Positions 6,946 through 15,356 of a stretch of DNA of 29,547 nt are shown one piece after another. The notes below the pieces were generated by a model, which worked only from the letters and a program-made list of their open reading frames with translations, did no database searches and was not told where the DNA came from. The position numbers were made by a program, and so were the translations under genes. The DNA is from a virus, in IMG/VR virus record IMGVR_UViG_3300008217_000048, positions 1 to 29,547 of that record; one strand, 5' to 3'. Position 1 is the first letter of the stretch. Every line of letters begins with the position of its first letter.

Positions 6946-7293
6946 ATGAGTCATCCAGAAGTAGGCCGCAATCACTGCTTCGAGTGCGGAAAAGCCGGAG
7001 TTAAATACGGTTCGCTATTCCCCCTAGAAGGAATAGAAGTTCCTGAATCTACTCCATCTTTAATTGTCGATGACGAGGAAAATCAAATTACCAACATGCG
7101 GTTCAACGTAGACTTCAACGTCTGCCCGGACTGCTATATAGAACAGTTCCAACGCAGATACCCAGGAGAGGAAGTTCCTTATCAAGTCTACCGGGACAAA
7201 GAACTAGACGCTATTCAAGATACATATAAGCAAAAGGACCTAATTGCCGCTGCTAAGGCAATCCTTCAGCAAGCAGGAATTACGGAGGTATAA
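6946..7293 (+). CDS. Zinc-binding hypothetical protein
   Basis: The likely start is ATG 6946 (115 residues, MSHPEVGRNHCFECGKAG); the frame is open back to 6859 but that would overlap the previous gene by 62 bases. No clear ribosome binding site precedes 6946. Two cysteine pairs, HCFECG near the N-terminus and VCPDCY near residue 62, are separated by about 50 residues and could form one zinc site. The C-terminal third is helical (KELDAIQDTYKQKDLIAAAK). The family is unknown. Confidence 0.65.
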   Translation: MSHPEVGRNHCFECGKAGVKYGSLFPLEGIEVPESTPSLIVDDEENQITNMRFNVDFNVCPDCYIEQFQRRYPGEEVPYQVYRDKELDAIQDTYKQKDLIAAAKAILQQAGITEV

Positions 7294-7751
7294 TGCCGGG
7301 AGCAAAATACGTAGCCAACGGAGAACAGAACCTAGCCTCTTCTAGGATTACCGCTTTAAGTGTAGTAGCGAACGCTTCTACCGGTCACCGAGGCTGGGTC
7401 ACTGAGGCGTACTTCGGCAATGAAGGGACGCCTGCTGACCTTGCTGGGACTTACCTAGTAGAGAGGTGTACTACAGACGGAGCCGGGTCCGCAGTAACAT
7501 CCGGTCTCCCCGACCAAGCAGATCGTGCAGCCCAAGCAGTCTCGAAGGAGAACTCTACTACTGAGCCTACCTACACCTCAAACGAAATCATGCTAGAGCT
7601 CCCGCTAAATCACCGAGGGACTTACCGTTGGGTAGCTCCTCCTGGTGGAGATTGGGTATGGCCTGCAACCGCCAATAACGGGTTCGGCGGTAACTCACTA
7701 CATGCCTCGGCTACTACTCTATTTAGAGTCGGCATGTACTGGACTGAATAA
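7293..7751 (+). CDS. Beta-rich virion-type protein
   Basis: The 152-residue protein starts in a TAATG junction. It is rich in Gly, Ala, Thr and Asn with beta-strand patterns throughout, and ends in FRVGMYWTE. The central part has GTYLVERCTTDGAG and the later part RGTYRWVAPPGGDWVW, which look like strands and loops of a jelly-roll or Ig-like fold. It has single cysteines only, so no zinc site is expected. Probable virion surface or neck protein by position; the family is not recognised. Confidence 0.65.
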   Translation: MPGAKYVANGEQNLASSRITALSVVANASTGHRGWVTEAYFGNEGTPADLAGTYLVERCTTDGAGSAVTSGLPDQADRAAQAVSKENSTTEPTYTSNEIMLELPLNHRGTYRWVAPPGGDWVWPATANNGFGGNSLHASATTLFRVGMYWTE

Positions 7752-7753
7752 CC

Positions 7754-8047
7754 ATGATGTTGAACTACGTCAAGGAGTCATCCAGGGGTAAAGGCACAGT
7801 AATATTCACCCCAGATGACTCCGACAAGACAGTTGAGCGTCATAGCATTACCTGTTGTCACTGTAACCATACCTTCATTATCAAGCCTGGGTCTAAGAAG
7901 GAGAGAGGTTACTGCGCTTGGTGTGACGGTCCTACTTGCGGAGAAGAGAGCTGTGATACCCGCATGGGTACTAATGGTGACGTCGTAGGCTGTCAGCCCT
8001 TTGAACAGAGGCTTGAGGCTTACGAGAGCAGGTTCAGGAACTTCTGA
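7754..8047 (+). CDS. Small multi-cysteine zinc-binding protein
   Basis: The 97-residue product contains CCHCNHTF, then CAWCDGPTCGEESC and a late single Cys. At least six cysteines in 45 residues could bind one or two zinc ions. The C-terminus is charged and helical (EQRLEAYESRFRNF). It begins two bases after the upstream stop and ends in a TGATG junction with the glycosyltransferase-like gene, so the two are probably translated together. The role is unknown. Confidence 0.65.
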   Translation: MMLNYVKESSRGKGTVIFTPDDSDKTVERHSITCCHCNHTFIIKPGSKKERGYCAWCDGPTCGEESCDTRMGTNGDVVGCQPFEQRLEAYESRFRNF

Positions 8048-8757
8048 TGGCGAGACACCTAGGTAACTGGTGTACGCCGCAAGAGAAGCAGCTCCATGAA
8101 GACCGAGGCGGTGTGTCCTGGTTCCATCCTCATCCAGGGTCTGTCTTCGTAGCAGTCACTGGAGATGTCTGGGACGACTTCAAGTGCAGAGAAGCAGTAG
8201 ACGCAATGGTAGATCACCATAACGCCTCTGGATTCCACTGCTACCTAGAAGAGGTCCCTGATGTTAAGAGCACCTTCCCTGAGCCAGATCTCGCCAGCAT
8301 GATGGACATGGGAGTGTCTTTAGGGAGAGACTCAGGATGTGAGTTTACCGCTCTAATCGAAACAGATGTGCTCCCTGAGCCGGATATCCTCCTAAGGCTC
8401 ATGGAAGCCGACCTACCCATAGTAGCTCCTATCTTAACAACAGAGTTCATAGGATCTCCTCACCGTGTAGTAGATATCGGCCTAAAGCGGATGAACTGGC
8501 TTTCCTCCTGTTTTGTTCTATTTAAGTCTAATGTCCTGAATTGCCCAGTCTCTTTCAAGTACGGCGGCGAGGGGCATTTCTATAAGCAGCTAGACCACTT
8601 CGGGCATAAACCCTGGATGTCTACTGACGTTCGACTTAAAGTAACTAGACCTCCTAAACGGACAGGGCTCCTGCTATATGATCAACGAGAGGCTGGTCTT
8701 AAAGCACGCTATGATAGAGACGTAACGAGAGCGAGAGAGAATGGAAAAGGCATTTAA
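8047..8757 (+). CDS. Glycosyltransferase-like protein (GT-A style)
   Basis: The 236-residue protein has an N-terminal strand (GSVFVAVTGDVWDDF) followed by a helix (CREAVDAMVDHHNASG). Then comes LIETDVLPEPDILLRLMEADLPIVAPIL at residues 103-130. The ETD followed by PEPD, and the strand after it, resemble the metal-binding DxD region and the following helix of GT-A glycosyltransferases of the family 2 type. Later segments SSCFVLFKSNVL and GGEGHFYKQLDHFGH fit the acceptor-side region. The ETD variant in place of DxD is unusual. Phages use such enzymes to modify virion proteins, DNA or host surface glycans; its position inside the virion operon favours a virion target. Substrate unknown. Confidence 0.55.
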   Translation: MARHLGNWCTPQEKQLHEDRGGVSWFHPHPGSVFVAVTGDVWDDFKCREAVDAMVDHHNASGFHCYLEEVPDVKSTFPEPDLASMMDMGVSLGRDSGCEFTALIETDVLPEPDILLRLMEADLPIVAPILTTEFIGSPHRVVDIGLKRMNWLSSCFVLFKSNVLNCPVSFKYGGEGHFYKQLDHFGHKPWMSTDVRLKVTRPPKRTGLLLYDQREAGLKARYDRDVTRARENGKGI

Positions 8758-8998
8758 AATCTCCAGCATCACTCACCACAATGATCATACCTCTGCTGTT
8801 GGGAAGGTATATCTATGGGATATGACAGGACGGATTGATAGAGGAGAGTTCCGTCAAAGCGGATTTCGAGAAGTCATCAGTACACTTCCTATAGAGTTCG
8901 AGGACTTTAGGACCGAAGCTCAGGTAACTCAAGTGGTCAGGAAACTAGCAGCACGGATCCGTCCACGTCTCAAACTTATTGAGGCTCAACGTGACTAA
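8741..8998 (+). CDS. Small hypothetical protein
   Basis: This 85-residue protein overlaps the glycosyltransferase-like gene by 17 bases, and GAGAGAGA lies just before its ATG. It has a beta-type first half (KVYLWDMTGRIDRGEF) and a basic helical second half (VTQVVRKLAARIRPRLKLIEAQ). No family is recognised. It is probably co-translated with its neighbours. Confidence 0.6.
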   Translation: MEKAFKISSITHHNDHTSAVGKVYLWDMTGRIDRGEFRQSGFREVISTLPIEFEDFRTEAQVTQVVRKLAARIRPRLKLIEAQRD

Positions 8999-10109
8999 GA
9001 TCTACTCTCCTACTCCTGATGAGATCAGCCAAGCTCGCTATGATGGATTAGAGCTGATTGACCAGAGGATCTTCTGGAAACGGATGGCTCCTTTGATAGT
9101 GCCGTTTGCCAATACCAACGAAGGACGAGATCTCCTCTGTTTAGACTCATGGACGAAACGTCCCTATCCAATAGTCAGCCTCAATCATAATACAGCTCAG
9201 TACCAGCCTGACTACGAGGACCAAAGGATTCATACTATCTCTGATATCCGTGTCGGAGCCAAATGGTCCAACGTCTTCAATTACAGGTTGAAGGAGATCT
9301 TAGAAGCCCTCAACAGGTTCCAGCTCCTGGAGATGATGAAGTGGCCCCCGGTCTACGACAACGGGAAGCTGCTTCTTCCAGTAGCTGGAGGGACTACCAC
9401 TACTATCTACCCAGACGCAGGTTCAGGAAATACTACTGTAGATGGGCGAGTTAGTGAAGAGACCGATGCTGTCTGGGCTACTATTCGAGGAGATGCTGGG
9501 GATCTAGTTGACGATACAGCCGCTCTACTGCTCATCCAGATCCATACTTTCTCCGTCTCGGAGTCAGACTGGGGAGCTTTTAATAGAGTAATAGCTACCT
9601 TCGACTCATCTACTATAGGAGCGGGTGAGATCAAAGACAGTGCAACTCTTGAGGCTATCCTTGACAACGGATCCTTCGCAGATAACTATGCAGATTCTTT
9701 GTCTATGGTAGTATCTGCTCCAGCAAACAATGACGCATTGGTTGCTGGAGATTACAATAGTCTAGCGTCTACCAAGCAAGCAGGTGATGTCTTGCTTTCG
9801 ACGGTTACTCATGATGATGCTACTTATGTCCCCTGGACTCTCAACTCTACTGGGCTTGATAATATAGACATAACTGGGATTTCCCCGTTCGGTGTTCTTT
9901 CTACTCGTGACAACGACGATAATGAGCCTAGTCCTTGGGCTGGATCAAATCACACACGAGTGAATTTGTTCGGAGCAGACCAATCAGGTACTAGCACCGA
10001 TATCAAACTAGTAGTTCTGCACACTACTCCGATATTCCTAGCTGCTGAGATGACCTCCTATATGATCAGTCAGCCTGTACTAACTCCTATAGACGTAAGG
10101 TCTTATTAA
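8991..10109 (+). CDS. Probable tail/neck structural protein with beta C-terminal domain
   Basis: The best start is GTG 8991, which overlaps the upstream stop by eight bases; TTG 8979 is the other option. The 372-residue product has a mixed N-terminal part (residues 1-140: FWKRMAPLIVPFANTNEGRDLL, VFNYRLKEILEALNRF) and a longer C-terminal part (about 145-345) with repeated beta strands rich in Asp, Thr and Ser (such as LLIQIHTFSVSESDW). The two-part layout fits a virion protein with an assembly domain and a displayed domain. The stop ends in a TAATG junction. Role by position and composition only. Confidence 0.55.
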   Translation: MTKIYSPTPDEISQARYDGLELIDQRIFWKRMAPLIVPFANTNEGRDLLCLDSWTKRPYPIVSLNHNTAQYQPDYEDQRIHTISDIRVGAKWSNVFNYRLKEILEALNRFQLLEMMKWPPVYDNGKLLLPVAGGTTTTIYPDAGSGNTTVDGRVSEETDAVWATIRGDAGDLVDDTAALLLIQIHTFSVSESDWGAFNRVIATFDSSTIGAGEIKDSATLEAILDNGSFADNYADSLSMVVSAPANNDALVAGDYNSLASTKQAGDVLLSTVTHDDATYVPWTLNSTGLDNIDITGISPFGVLSTRDNDDNEPSPWAGSNHTRVNLFGADQSGTSTDIKLVVLHTTPIFLAAEMTSYMISQPVLTPIDVRSY

Positions 10110-10525
10110 TGTACTGGCAGCAAATTCAATATCCAGAGAAAGCCTTTATACCGCAGGGTAATCCCTCTGAGTGGTTCGACCCCGCATGGATGGCTGCAGT
10201 AGACCAGAGCGATCATCAAACGTCTACTATCCCTGTGCTGCCTATCGAATACCGCTATCTGCTTCCGTCCACCTTCTTCCAGATGGAGCCTACAGACCAG
10301 GTCAACCCAGCTTACTTAGAGGCATGGCAGAATCTATCTACAACTCTAATGCCTAATTACCCATCAGAGCAGCTACACGGAGCGATCCATAACCACCCGG
10401 CGTTCTTCCAGCAGATATCTAATCCTGTATTCGATGTAAACGGCACTGCTGTAGCTAGTCCTACCGATGCCGATCTCCTGAATGACGGAGCGGGTGAAGT
10501 CGAACTCAAAGGTCCTTCAACCTAA
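10109..10525 (+). CDS. Hypothetical virion-operon protein
   Basis: The 138-residue protein starts at TAATG and ends at TAATG. It is rich in Pro, Tyr, Phe and Gln (MYWQQIQYPEKAFIPQGNP, then YRYLLPSTFFQMEPTDQ), suggesting an extended or beta structure. No cysteine or membrane segment is present. It is not recognised; its position directly before a BppU-like protein suggests a tail or baseplate part. Confidence 0.6.
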   Translation: MYWQQIQYPEKAFIPQGNPSEWFDPAWMAAVDQSDHQTSTIPVLPIEYRYLLPSTFFQMEPTDQVNPAYLEAWQNLSTTLMPNYPSEQLHGAIHNHPAFFQQISNPVFDVNGTAVASPTDADLLNDGAGEVELKGPST

Positions 10526-10863
10526 TGCCTCACGCTAAGTTCATAACGAAACAGAACGACACTACTCCTCCTATAGAAGTAGTCTTAACAGACGCTAACG
10601 GTTTCCCTGTGAACCTCACAGGAGCGACTGTAGTGTTCAACATGAGAGTACAGCCTGGAGGAGCGGTAAAGGTCAGTGGCTCGGCTGCTACTATCGTAGG
10701 GACAGCTACTAACGGCAGAGTTAGATATAACCTCACAGCCTCAGACCGAGATACTGCTGATGTCTATGAAGGAGAGTTCCAGGTGACTTTCGCTGGAGGA
10801 GAGATCCAGACCTTCCCAGCTAATGGATATATAATCATCGACATCCAAGACGATATCGCATAA
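10525..10863 (+). CDS. BppU-like baseplate immunoglobulin-like protein
   Basis: The 112-residue product fits the N-terminal domain family of phage baseplate upper proteins (BppU type). A strand with QNDTTPPIEVVLTDANG is followed by FPVNLTGATVVFNMR, GRVRYNLTASDRDTADVYEGEF and a final GGEIQTFPANGYIIIDIQDD. The Asp/Thr turn before the EGEF strand is characteristic. The length equals a single domain, without the helical stem that longer BppU proteins carry, so it may be an adaptor between tail proteins. It is the last gene of a tightly coupled run; a CTAG palindrome directly follows its stop. Confidence 0.7.
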   Translation: MPHAKFITKQNDTTPPIEVVLTDANGFPVNLTGATVVFNMRVQPGGAVKVSGSAATIVGTATNGRVRYNLTASDRDTADVYEGEFQVTFAGGEIQTFPANGYIIIDIQDDIA

Positions 10864-10864
10864 G

Positions 10865-10882
10865 GTGTGGTCTAGGTCACAA
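10865..10882. promoter_or_regulatory. CTAG-centred palindrome, site 2
   Basis: GTGTGGTCTAGGTCACAA is centred on CTAG with TGTG and CACA arms. It starts two bases after the BppU-like stop and ends 14 bases before the next GTG start, so it fills one of the very few gaps in the virion operon. The right half-site is identical to sites 1 and 3. Confidence 0.5.
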
Positions 10883-10896
10883 TATGGTAAAAATCA

Positions 10897-12249
10897 GTGG
10901 CAACTAGCACAGGATTAGAACTCCTACAGAAGCTATCGGAATCCATGTTCGACTGGGAGCCGAGAACTACTACTGCGGATGGCAACTCAGCTAAGACTAC
11001 AATCGTAGATCAAGGCCTGAGGAACCTAGACGGCGGTGGGGATGTAGACGCCTTTGAGAACTGGTACGTGCGGATTGCAGACTCTACCGCTGCTACTGAC
11101 CAGGAAGTTCGCCGTGTGAAGAGCTACAGCCCGGAAGGTGTAGACGGCGACTCTCCTACCTTACAAGTAGAGCAGCCTTTTACAGGTGGTCAGATCAATT
11201 CAGGAGAGGCATATGAACTCCATAGATATAACCCCACTCTCAAACGGACCACCATTAACAGAGCTATACGAGAGCTCTACTCTACCTTGTACCTACCCAT
11301 CAGAGACGAGTCCATTGTCATCGACAATCTACTATCCAATCAGGGTTTTGAGGATTGGAACAGCGGTCTGGATACTGCCGACAACTGGGCCAACGTCAAC
11401 TCCCCTACCGTATCTAGAGAATCAGGCGGAAGCAATGTATTCCACGGGACCTATAGTGCCAAGGTAGTCGGCCCTTCAGGTTCTGTTGGACAGCTAACTC
11501 AGGCCCCAGACGTAAACATAAACGAGGTCACCGGCCTCACAGCAACCTTCAAGGCAAGGGTGAAAACAAATGAGGCTAATCAAGCGAGGCTTAAGCTGGA
11601 TTGGGACGGTTCAGATATCGACGCCGGAAGCTACCATTCAGGTGACAATCACTTTGAGCTTCTTAGTGTCTCAGCTACTATTCCTACTTCTGCCACACAA
11701 GTCAAAGCTATATGCGAAGTTACTGCAGATGATACGGCGTACTTCGACAGGGCCTACCTCCTAATCACGCCGATCTACCAATACAGACTGCCTTCCTCTC
11801 TCACGTCTCTGCCTCATTACGTTGAGATGCAGTTCAATGAAGACGATGTTATAGGGAACTTCTTCCCGTTTAAGGAGAATAGCACTCCTATAGCAGGTCG
11901 TCTACTCAGAGTAAGCGGTATGGGAGTCCTATCTCAGCCCTCTTCAGATACAGCGACAATCGAAGTAGGAGAGCCACAGACAGACTTAATCGCTGCCTAC
12001 GCTAAGATGCTCTTCTGGCGGCAAATGTCCTCCCCAGCACGCTCTGCGCAGCACGAACGGCAGGGATACTTAGATGCTTCCCAGGATGCTAGAGAAGAAG
12101 TCGCCGATCTAGCTGCTAAGAGAGGAATGAAGACTCCTCGGATGGGAGCCGGTCAACGAGAAGGGACTTGGCATACCGAGCAAGACTCTACCGGTCAGCT
12201 CCTGGTATTCGACAGGATAAGGGAAGTCGTCCGGGGATTTAACGCCTGA
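10897..12249 (+). CDS. Virion protein with carbohydrate-binding-like insert
   Basis: The 450-residue protein starts at GTG 10897. Residues 1-140 and 290-450 form the flanking parts: early GLELLQKLSESMFDWEPR and INRAIRELYSTLYLP, later AAYAKMLFWRQMSSPARS and a basic helix. They resemble neck or adaptor proteins. Between them, residues about 145-290 look like a carbohydrate-binding jelly roll of the CBM4/9 type: LLSNQGFEDW at the start, GTYSAKVVGPSG, LTATFKARVKTN and a final DDTAYFDRAYLL. Such domains bind glycans, so the protein may contact the host surface. Domain assignment is by motif order and is moderately sure; there is no clear ribosome binding site before the GTG. Confidence 0.55.
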   Translation: MATSTGLELLQKLSESMFDWEPRTTTADGNSAKTTIVDQGLRNLDGGGDVDAFENWYVRIADSTAATDQEVRRVKSYSPEGVDGDSPTLQVEQPFTGGQINSGEAYELHRYNPTLKRTTINRAIRELYSTLYLPIRDESIVIDNLLSNQGFEDWNSGLDTADNWANVNSPTVSRESGGSNVFHGTYSAKVVGPSGSVGQLTQAPDVNINEVTGLTATFKARVKTNEANQARLKLDWDGSDIDAGSYHSGDNHFELLSVSATIPTSATQVKAICEVTADDTAYFDRAYLLITPIYQYRLPSSLTSLPHYVEMQFNEDDVIGNFFPFKENSTPIAGRLLRVSGMGVLSQPSSDTATIEVGEPQTDLIAAYAKMLFWRQMSSPARSAQHERQGYLDASQDAREEVADLAAKRGMKTPRMGAGQREGTWHTEQDSTGQLLVFDRIREVVRGFNA

Positions 12250-14477
12250 TGCCCTATCCTAACTCCACTCACGATATTGTAATAGAGGAGTTCGACGGAG
12301 GGAACCGGCGTGGTTTCATGCTCAAGCGTAACCGCAAAGGCCTACGGGACTTCCGTATAGAAGACGCACAGACTATCCGCCCACGCCAACTCACTATGGG
12401 GGAGCTCACTCAGTCGGAATTCCCTGCTGACCTAGAAGGTATATTTTTCCAAGAGACCTGGGTCTTAGGAGTAGGAGGAGAGTTTCACCGGCTAGATCCC
12501 AACAAAATCCAGTCTGGCATTAAAGTAGACATTCACACTCCAGGAGTAATACAGCCTGCAAGAGAACTCAGAGCTGCTACTCTATCCGCTAATCCTGATG
12601 AGTTCTACCCTACTGGATTTGCGGTAGCTAGTCCTGACACAGATCCAGGAGACGCCGGAGTTCTAGCTGAGCTCTGGGCGTTCGTAGGGTCCTATACCTT
12701 CGCAGGCGGAGACGACAACTGGACCCGGATTGCCGAGCCTCAGAACTTCAACATCTACTACAAGAACGGTGTCCAGTTCGGGAAGCATAACGTAGCTCCT
12801 GGACTGAACGCCGGTACTGACGTAGCTGATGCTCCCTTCCCTTATATCTACAAGGACCCTACTACCGCAACCTGGACGGCCTCTACATTAGCAGAGGGTA
12901 GGTTCAAGTTCTTCGCTCTTTCAAGAGACAACGCCGGGGTGCAGGTACTATGGGGAGCTCACAATATCACCGACACTACTCTTACCTTATCAGGTGATCA
13001 CGATGCTTCTGATACCACTCTGACTCTAAGCGCAGATCCTACCGGGACTATAGCAGTAAACGACATCGTAATGATGGGTGCGGGTGGATCTCAAGAGCTC
13101 ATGCTGGTCACCGCTATATCAGCATCAGACCCTCACCTCACAGTAGTACGGCAATACGGTTCAGCCTCAGTAGATCCAGCAGGTGGAGAGGCGATCTACC
13201 TCTACCAACCTAACGTATGCCGCCTAAGCCGAGCTCCAGAGAACAGTACAGGGTCATGGGGATCTCAGGTCTTCATAGGCCAAGACGATCAACCCATTAC
13301 CGGTCTACTATCTGTAGAGGATACTTCAGAACTCCTGGTTTCTAAGACTGACGGCCTCTGGAACTACTCCTACGACGAAGTAGAACGCCTGGTAGACCGA
13401 AACCTCACACCTGAGTTTCGCCAAGCACAGCACTCCGGGAACTTCCTAGGGATGTATGGCTGGAATAAGCTCGTCTTCCTTCCCTTAGGTTCCGGCGGCA
13501 TGATGGTGTTCAACCCTTCTACCAGAGCTATCTTCGATCTATCTTTCCGCCACACTGATCCTAAGAACACAGCCTATCACGGCAGGGTTCTCGCCTTACA
13601 TGGAGATCACGAGTTCCTGTTCATGCTCCTAAAGGACAACACAGCGGAGAAGATCTACCTCCTTCAAGGTAAGATGACTTCCTTCGATCCACCTCAGTTC
13701 TCCTGGAGTCCTGTATATGAAGCAGCTGCTTCTACTGCGATAACAGACAACCAAGTAGGTCTGATGGTGGAGTCTGCCTTAGATGATCACCGCCGAGTCT
13801 GGTGTGGTTGGACTGATACAGGTTCTAGTAACACTCCTAATTTCTACCCATTCGGAAATATAGATGACGATCAAACTGACGGCTTCACTAATGACTCAGA
13901 CGTTGAAGCTCTCCTAACTAAGTTAGATGCTAACCTCCCTAGAGTCCCGAAACGTCTAGCTAAAGTAGAGCTAGAATCTGAGAACCTAGGAGTAGGCGGA
14001 AGAAAGGTAGGGTTCAACTTCAGAGTAGATGAGGAGAACTTCGTCACCGGAGACGCCTTCATTACCTCCCCCCGTCAGGAGATCGAAGTAGAACACGGCA
14101 CGTTTGGAAAGATAATCGAAGTCAAGCTCCTGCCTACTCAGACCAGCGTTACTACAACTAATCCTAAAACTAAATCAGTCCGAATCACCTATCAGATCCG
14201 CCCAGATCCAACACGCCTATATCCTATAACCGTAGTGCTACTTGATGGAAGGCAAATCCTAAACGGCACTACCGAGTCTAAATCTAAAGGAGATCTCCTA
14301 CAGCTCAGAGCTTGGAATGCATCTCCTTCAGATGTCACTCTATTTACACCAGAAGACCCTAAGAACGGCAAAACTGTTGTCCTTGTGCCGGGGACCCTCA
14401 GAGTGAAGAATATAGAGGATGAGGCAAGTAGAAGACCGGGGTATGAAGCCTCGTTCATATTAGCTGAGGTGGGTTAG
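12249..14477 (+). CDS. Large tail protein, probable beta propeller
   Basis: The 742-residue protein starts in a TGATG junction. The first 130 residues (GGNRRGFMLKRNRKGLRDF, then MGELTQSEFPADLEGIFFQETW) look like an attachment region. From about 130 to 560 there are repeated blades: TGLLSVEDTSELLVSKTDGLW, GNFLGMYGWNKLVFLPLG, GRVLALHGDHEFLFMLL. A local internal repeat, TDTTLTLSGDHD and SDTTLTLSADPT, lies near residues 240-265. The C-terminal ~180 residues form further beta domains. Large beta propellers of this length occur in tail-tube or tail-tip proteins of short-tailed phages. Exact role is uncertain. Confidence 0.6.
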   Translation: MPYPNSTHDIVIEEFDGGNRRGFMLKRNRKGLRDFRIEDAQTIRPRQLTMGELTQSEFPADLEGIFFQETWVLGVGGEFHRLDPNKIQSGIKVDIHTPGVIQPARELRAATLSANPDEFYPTGFAVASPDTDPGDAGVLAELWAFVGSYTFAGGDDNWTRIAEPQNFNIYYKNGVQFGKHNVAPGLNAGTDVADAPFPYIYKDPTTATWTASTLAEGRFKFFALSRDNAGVQVLWGAHNITDTTLTLSGDHDASDTTLTLSADPTGTIAVNDIVMMGAGGSQELMLVTAISASDPHLTVVRQYGSASVDPAGGEAIYLYQPNVCRLSRAPENSTGSWGSQVFIGQDDQPITGLLSVEDTSELLVSKTDGLWNYSYDEVERLVDRNLTPEFRQAQHSGNFLGMYGWNKLVFLPLGSGGMMVFNPSTRAIFDLSFRHTDPKNTAYHGRVLALHGDHEFLFMLLKDNTAEKIYLLQGKMTSFDPPQFSWSPVYEAAASTAITDNQVGLMVESALDDHRRVWCGWTDTGSSNTPNFYPFGNIDDDQTDGFTNDSDVEALLTKLDANLPRVPKRLAKVELESENLGVGGRKVGFNFRVDEENFVTGDAFITSPRQEIEVEHGTFGKIIEVKLLPTQTSVTTTNPKTKSVRITYQIRPDPTRLYPITVVLLDGRQILNGTTESKSKGDLLQLRAWNASPSDVTLFTPEDPKNGKTVVLVPGTLRVKNIEDEASRRPGYEASFILAEVG

Positions 14478-14773
14478 TGGTTACTCCTCATGACGGCATA
14501 ATTGACGGTATAGTCAGAGCGTCTGAAGCCAAAGTAGGTAGTGATAACGCTCTTCCTTTTGACCGAGTAGTAGCTGTGATGGCTGCATACCATAGAGAAG
14601 AGTACGCTCAAGGCGAGGATCTAATTAAGGCTCTACAGGACATCAATGACACCCTCAAGAGCAATGGCAACGGCAAGAAGCGCAAGAGGGATAAAGCCAG
14701 AGCGTTTGCTATACCGGGTACTCTAGGGACTATTCTAGTAACAGAGTTCCTCAGGATTGCGGGGACGCTGTGA
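14477..14773 (+). CDS. Small protein with C-terminal hydrophobic segment
   Basis: The start is GTG 14477, sharing one base with the upstream TAG. The 98-residue product has a helical first part, a Lys/Arg-rich patch at residues 67-73 (KKRKRDK) and a hydrophobic end from about 76 to 98 (AFAIPGTLGTILVTEF...). That layout could be a single membrane segment with a cytoplasmic basic anchor, as in some holin or spanin-like lysis proteins. It is the second-to-last virion-strand gene, where lysis genes often sit, but the segment is short and I would not call it a holin. Confidence 0.5.
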   Translation: MVTPHDGIIDGIVRASEAKVGSDNALPFDRVVAVMAAYHREEYAQGEDLIKALQDINDTLKSNGNGKKRKRDKARAFAIPGTLGTILVTEFLRIAGTL

Positions 14774-14982
14774 GATGCCCAACCTGCGACGGCCTTCTAT
14801 ATAAGGACGGAGAAGTTCTCACCTGTCATACCTGCGGAAGACACCGTTACCCCAACGACTACTATATTGAATACCGCTCCTTAGGACCTAAAGGCCGAAG
14901 AGTAGTTCACGGCGGTAGGCATATCATTCCATCACAGGCAGAGGAGCCCGGAAGTCCTCCTCCCCAAAATCCTTCTTCCTAA
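14770..14982 (+). CDS. Small zinc-ribbon protein
   Basis: This 70-residue protein starts at GTG 14770 with a GTGA overlap. It has CPTC and CHTC pairs separated by 13 residues (MRCPTCDGLL...LTCHTCGRHRYP), a classical zinc ribbon similar in style to the Com-like protein at 1223. A basic linker and a Pro-rich tail follow. Its last 59 bases overlap the convergent minus-strand gene at 14924. It is the last gene of the rightward operon. Likely binds RNA or DNA; target unknown. Confidence 0.65.
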   Translation: MRCPTCDGLLYKDGEVLTCHTCGRHRYPNDYYIEYRSLGPKGRRVVHGGRHIIPSQAEEPGSPPPQNPSS

Positions 14983-15214
14983 TCAGGATCTCCTCATCAT
15001 CTCCTACGAATATAGTTATCCTACTAGCTCCTATCTTCTTCCCCCAGTTCACTATAGTAGTCTTCTTCACTCCTAACATCTCAGCAGTCTTAACAATGCC
15101 GTGTTCTCTGACTAAGGAAGGAAGGAGCTCATGCATAGGAAGGTGCCATCTCCTCTCTGCCCTGTTCCATGCACGAGGAGGTCTGCCTCTGGGGTGAATG
15201 GAGTAATCAGGCAT
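14924..15214 (-). CDS. Small helix-turn-helix DNA-binding protein
   Basis: The 96-residue product has a basic, Pro/Arg-rich N-terminus with an AT-hook-like HPRGRPPRAWN, then a helix-turn-helix at about residues 28-62 (HGIVKTAEMLGVKKTTIVNWG). That segment matches the helix, turn and recognition helix of small phage regulators and terminase-small-subunit-like proteins. The C-terminus is acidic. It is the last gene of the leftward operon and overlaps the convergent gene by 59 bases, so the two transcripts are antisense at their ends. It could be a regulator or a DNA-packaging component; the sequence alone does not decide. Confidence 0.6.
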   Translation of the reverse strand: MPDYSIHPRGRPPRAWNRAERRWHLPMHELLPSLVREHGIVKTAEMLGVKKTTIVNWGKKIGASRITIFVGDDEEILIRKKDFGEEDFRAPLPVME

Positions 15215-15356
15215 CTACTCTTCCATATAGACATCGGAGAGCGTAATCTAAGCCCCATAGAGCTTCAGCGTAATTTCCGAGTCTCAGCATCTGCTGAGTA
15301 TAAGACAATGCCTGCATTGCACCGTCCTTATCTCTTAGTGAAATCCTATCTATCAT
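15207..15356 (-). CDS. 49-residue small protein in leftward operon
   Basis: A short frame exactly fills the gap between its neighbours. Its ATG (15356-15354) overlaps the upstream stop as TGATG, and its TGA overlaps the downstream ATG by eight bases. The product (MIDRISLRDKDGAMQALSYT, then helical QQMLRLGNYAEALWGL, end RCLYGRVDA) is ordinary in composition and helical. The perfect fit at both ends supports a real gene. No family is recognised. Confidence 0.6.
   Translation of the reverse strand: MIDRISLRDKDGAMQALSYTQQMLRLGNYAEALWGLDYALRCLYGRVDA

Noticed and set aside
14477-14773. Calling the gene a holin
   Set aside because: Only one short hydrophobic segment is seen and there is no lysin gene nearby.
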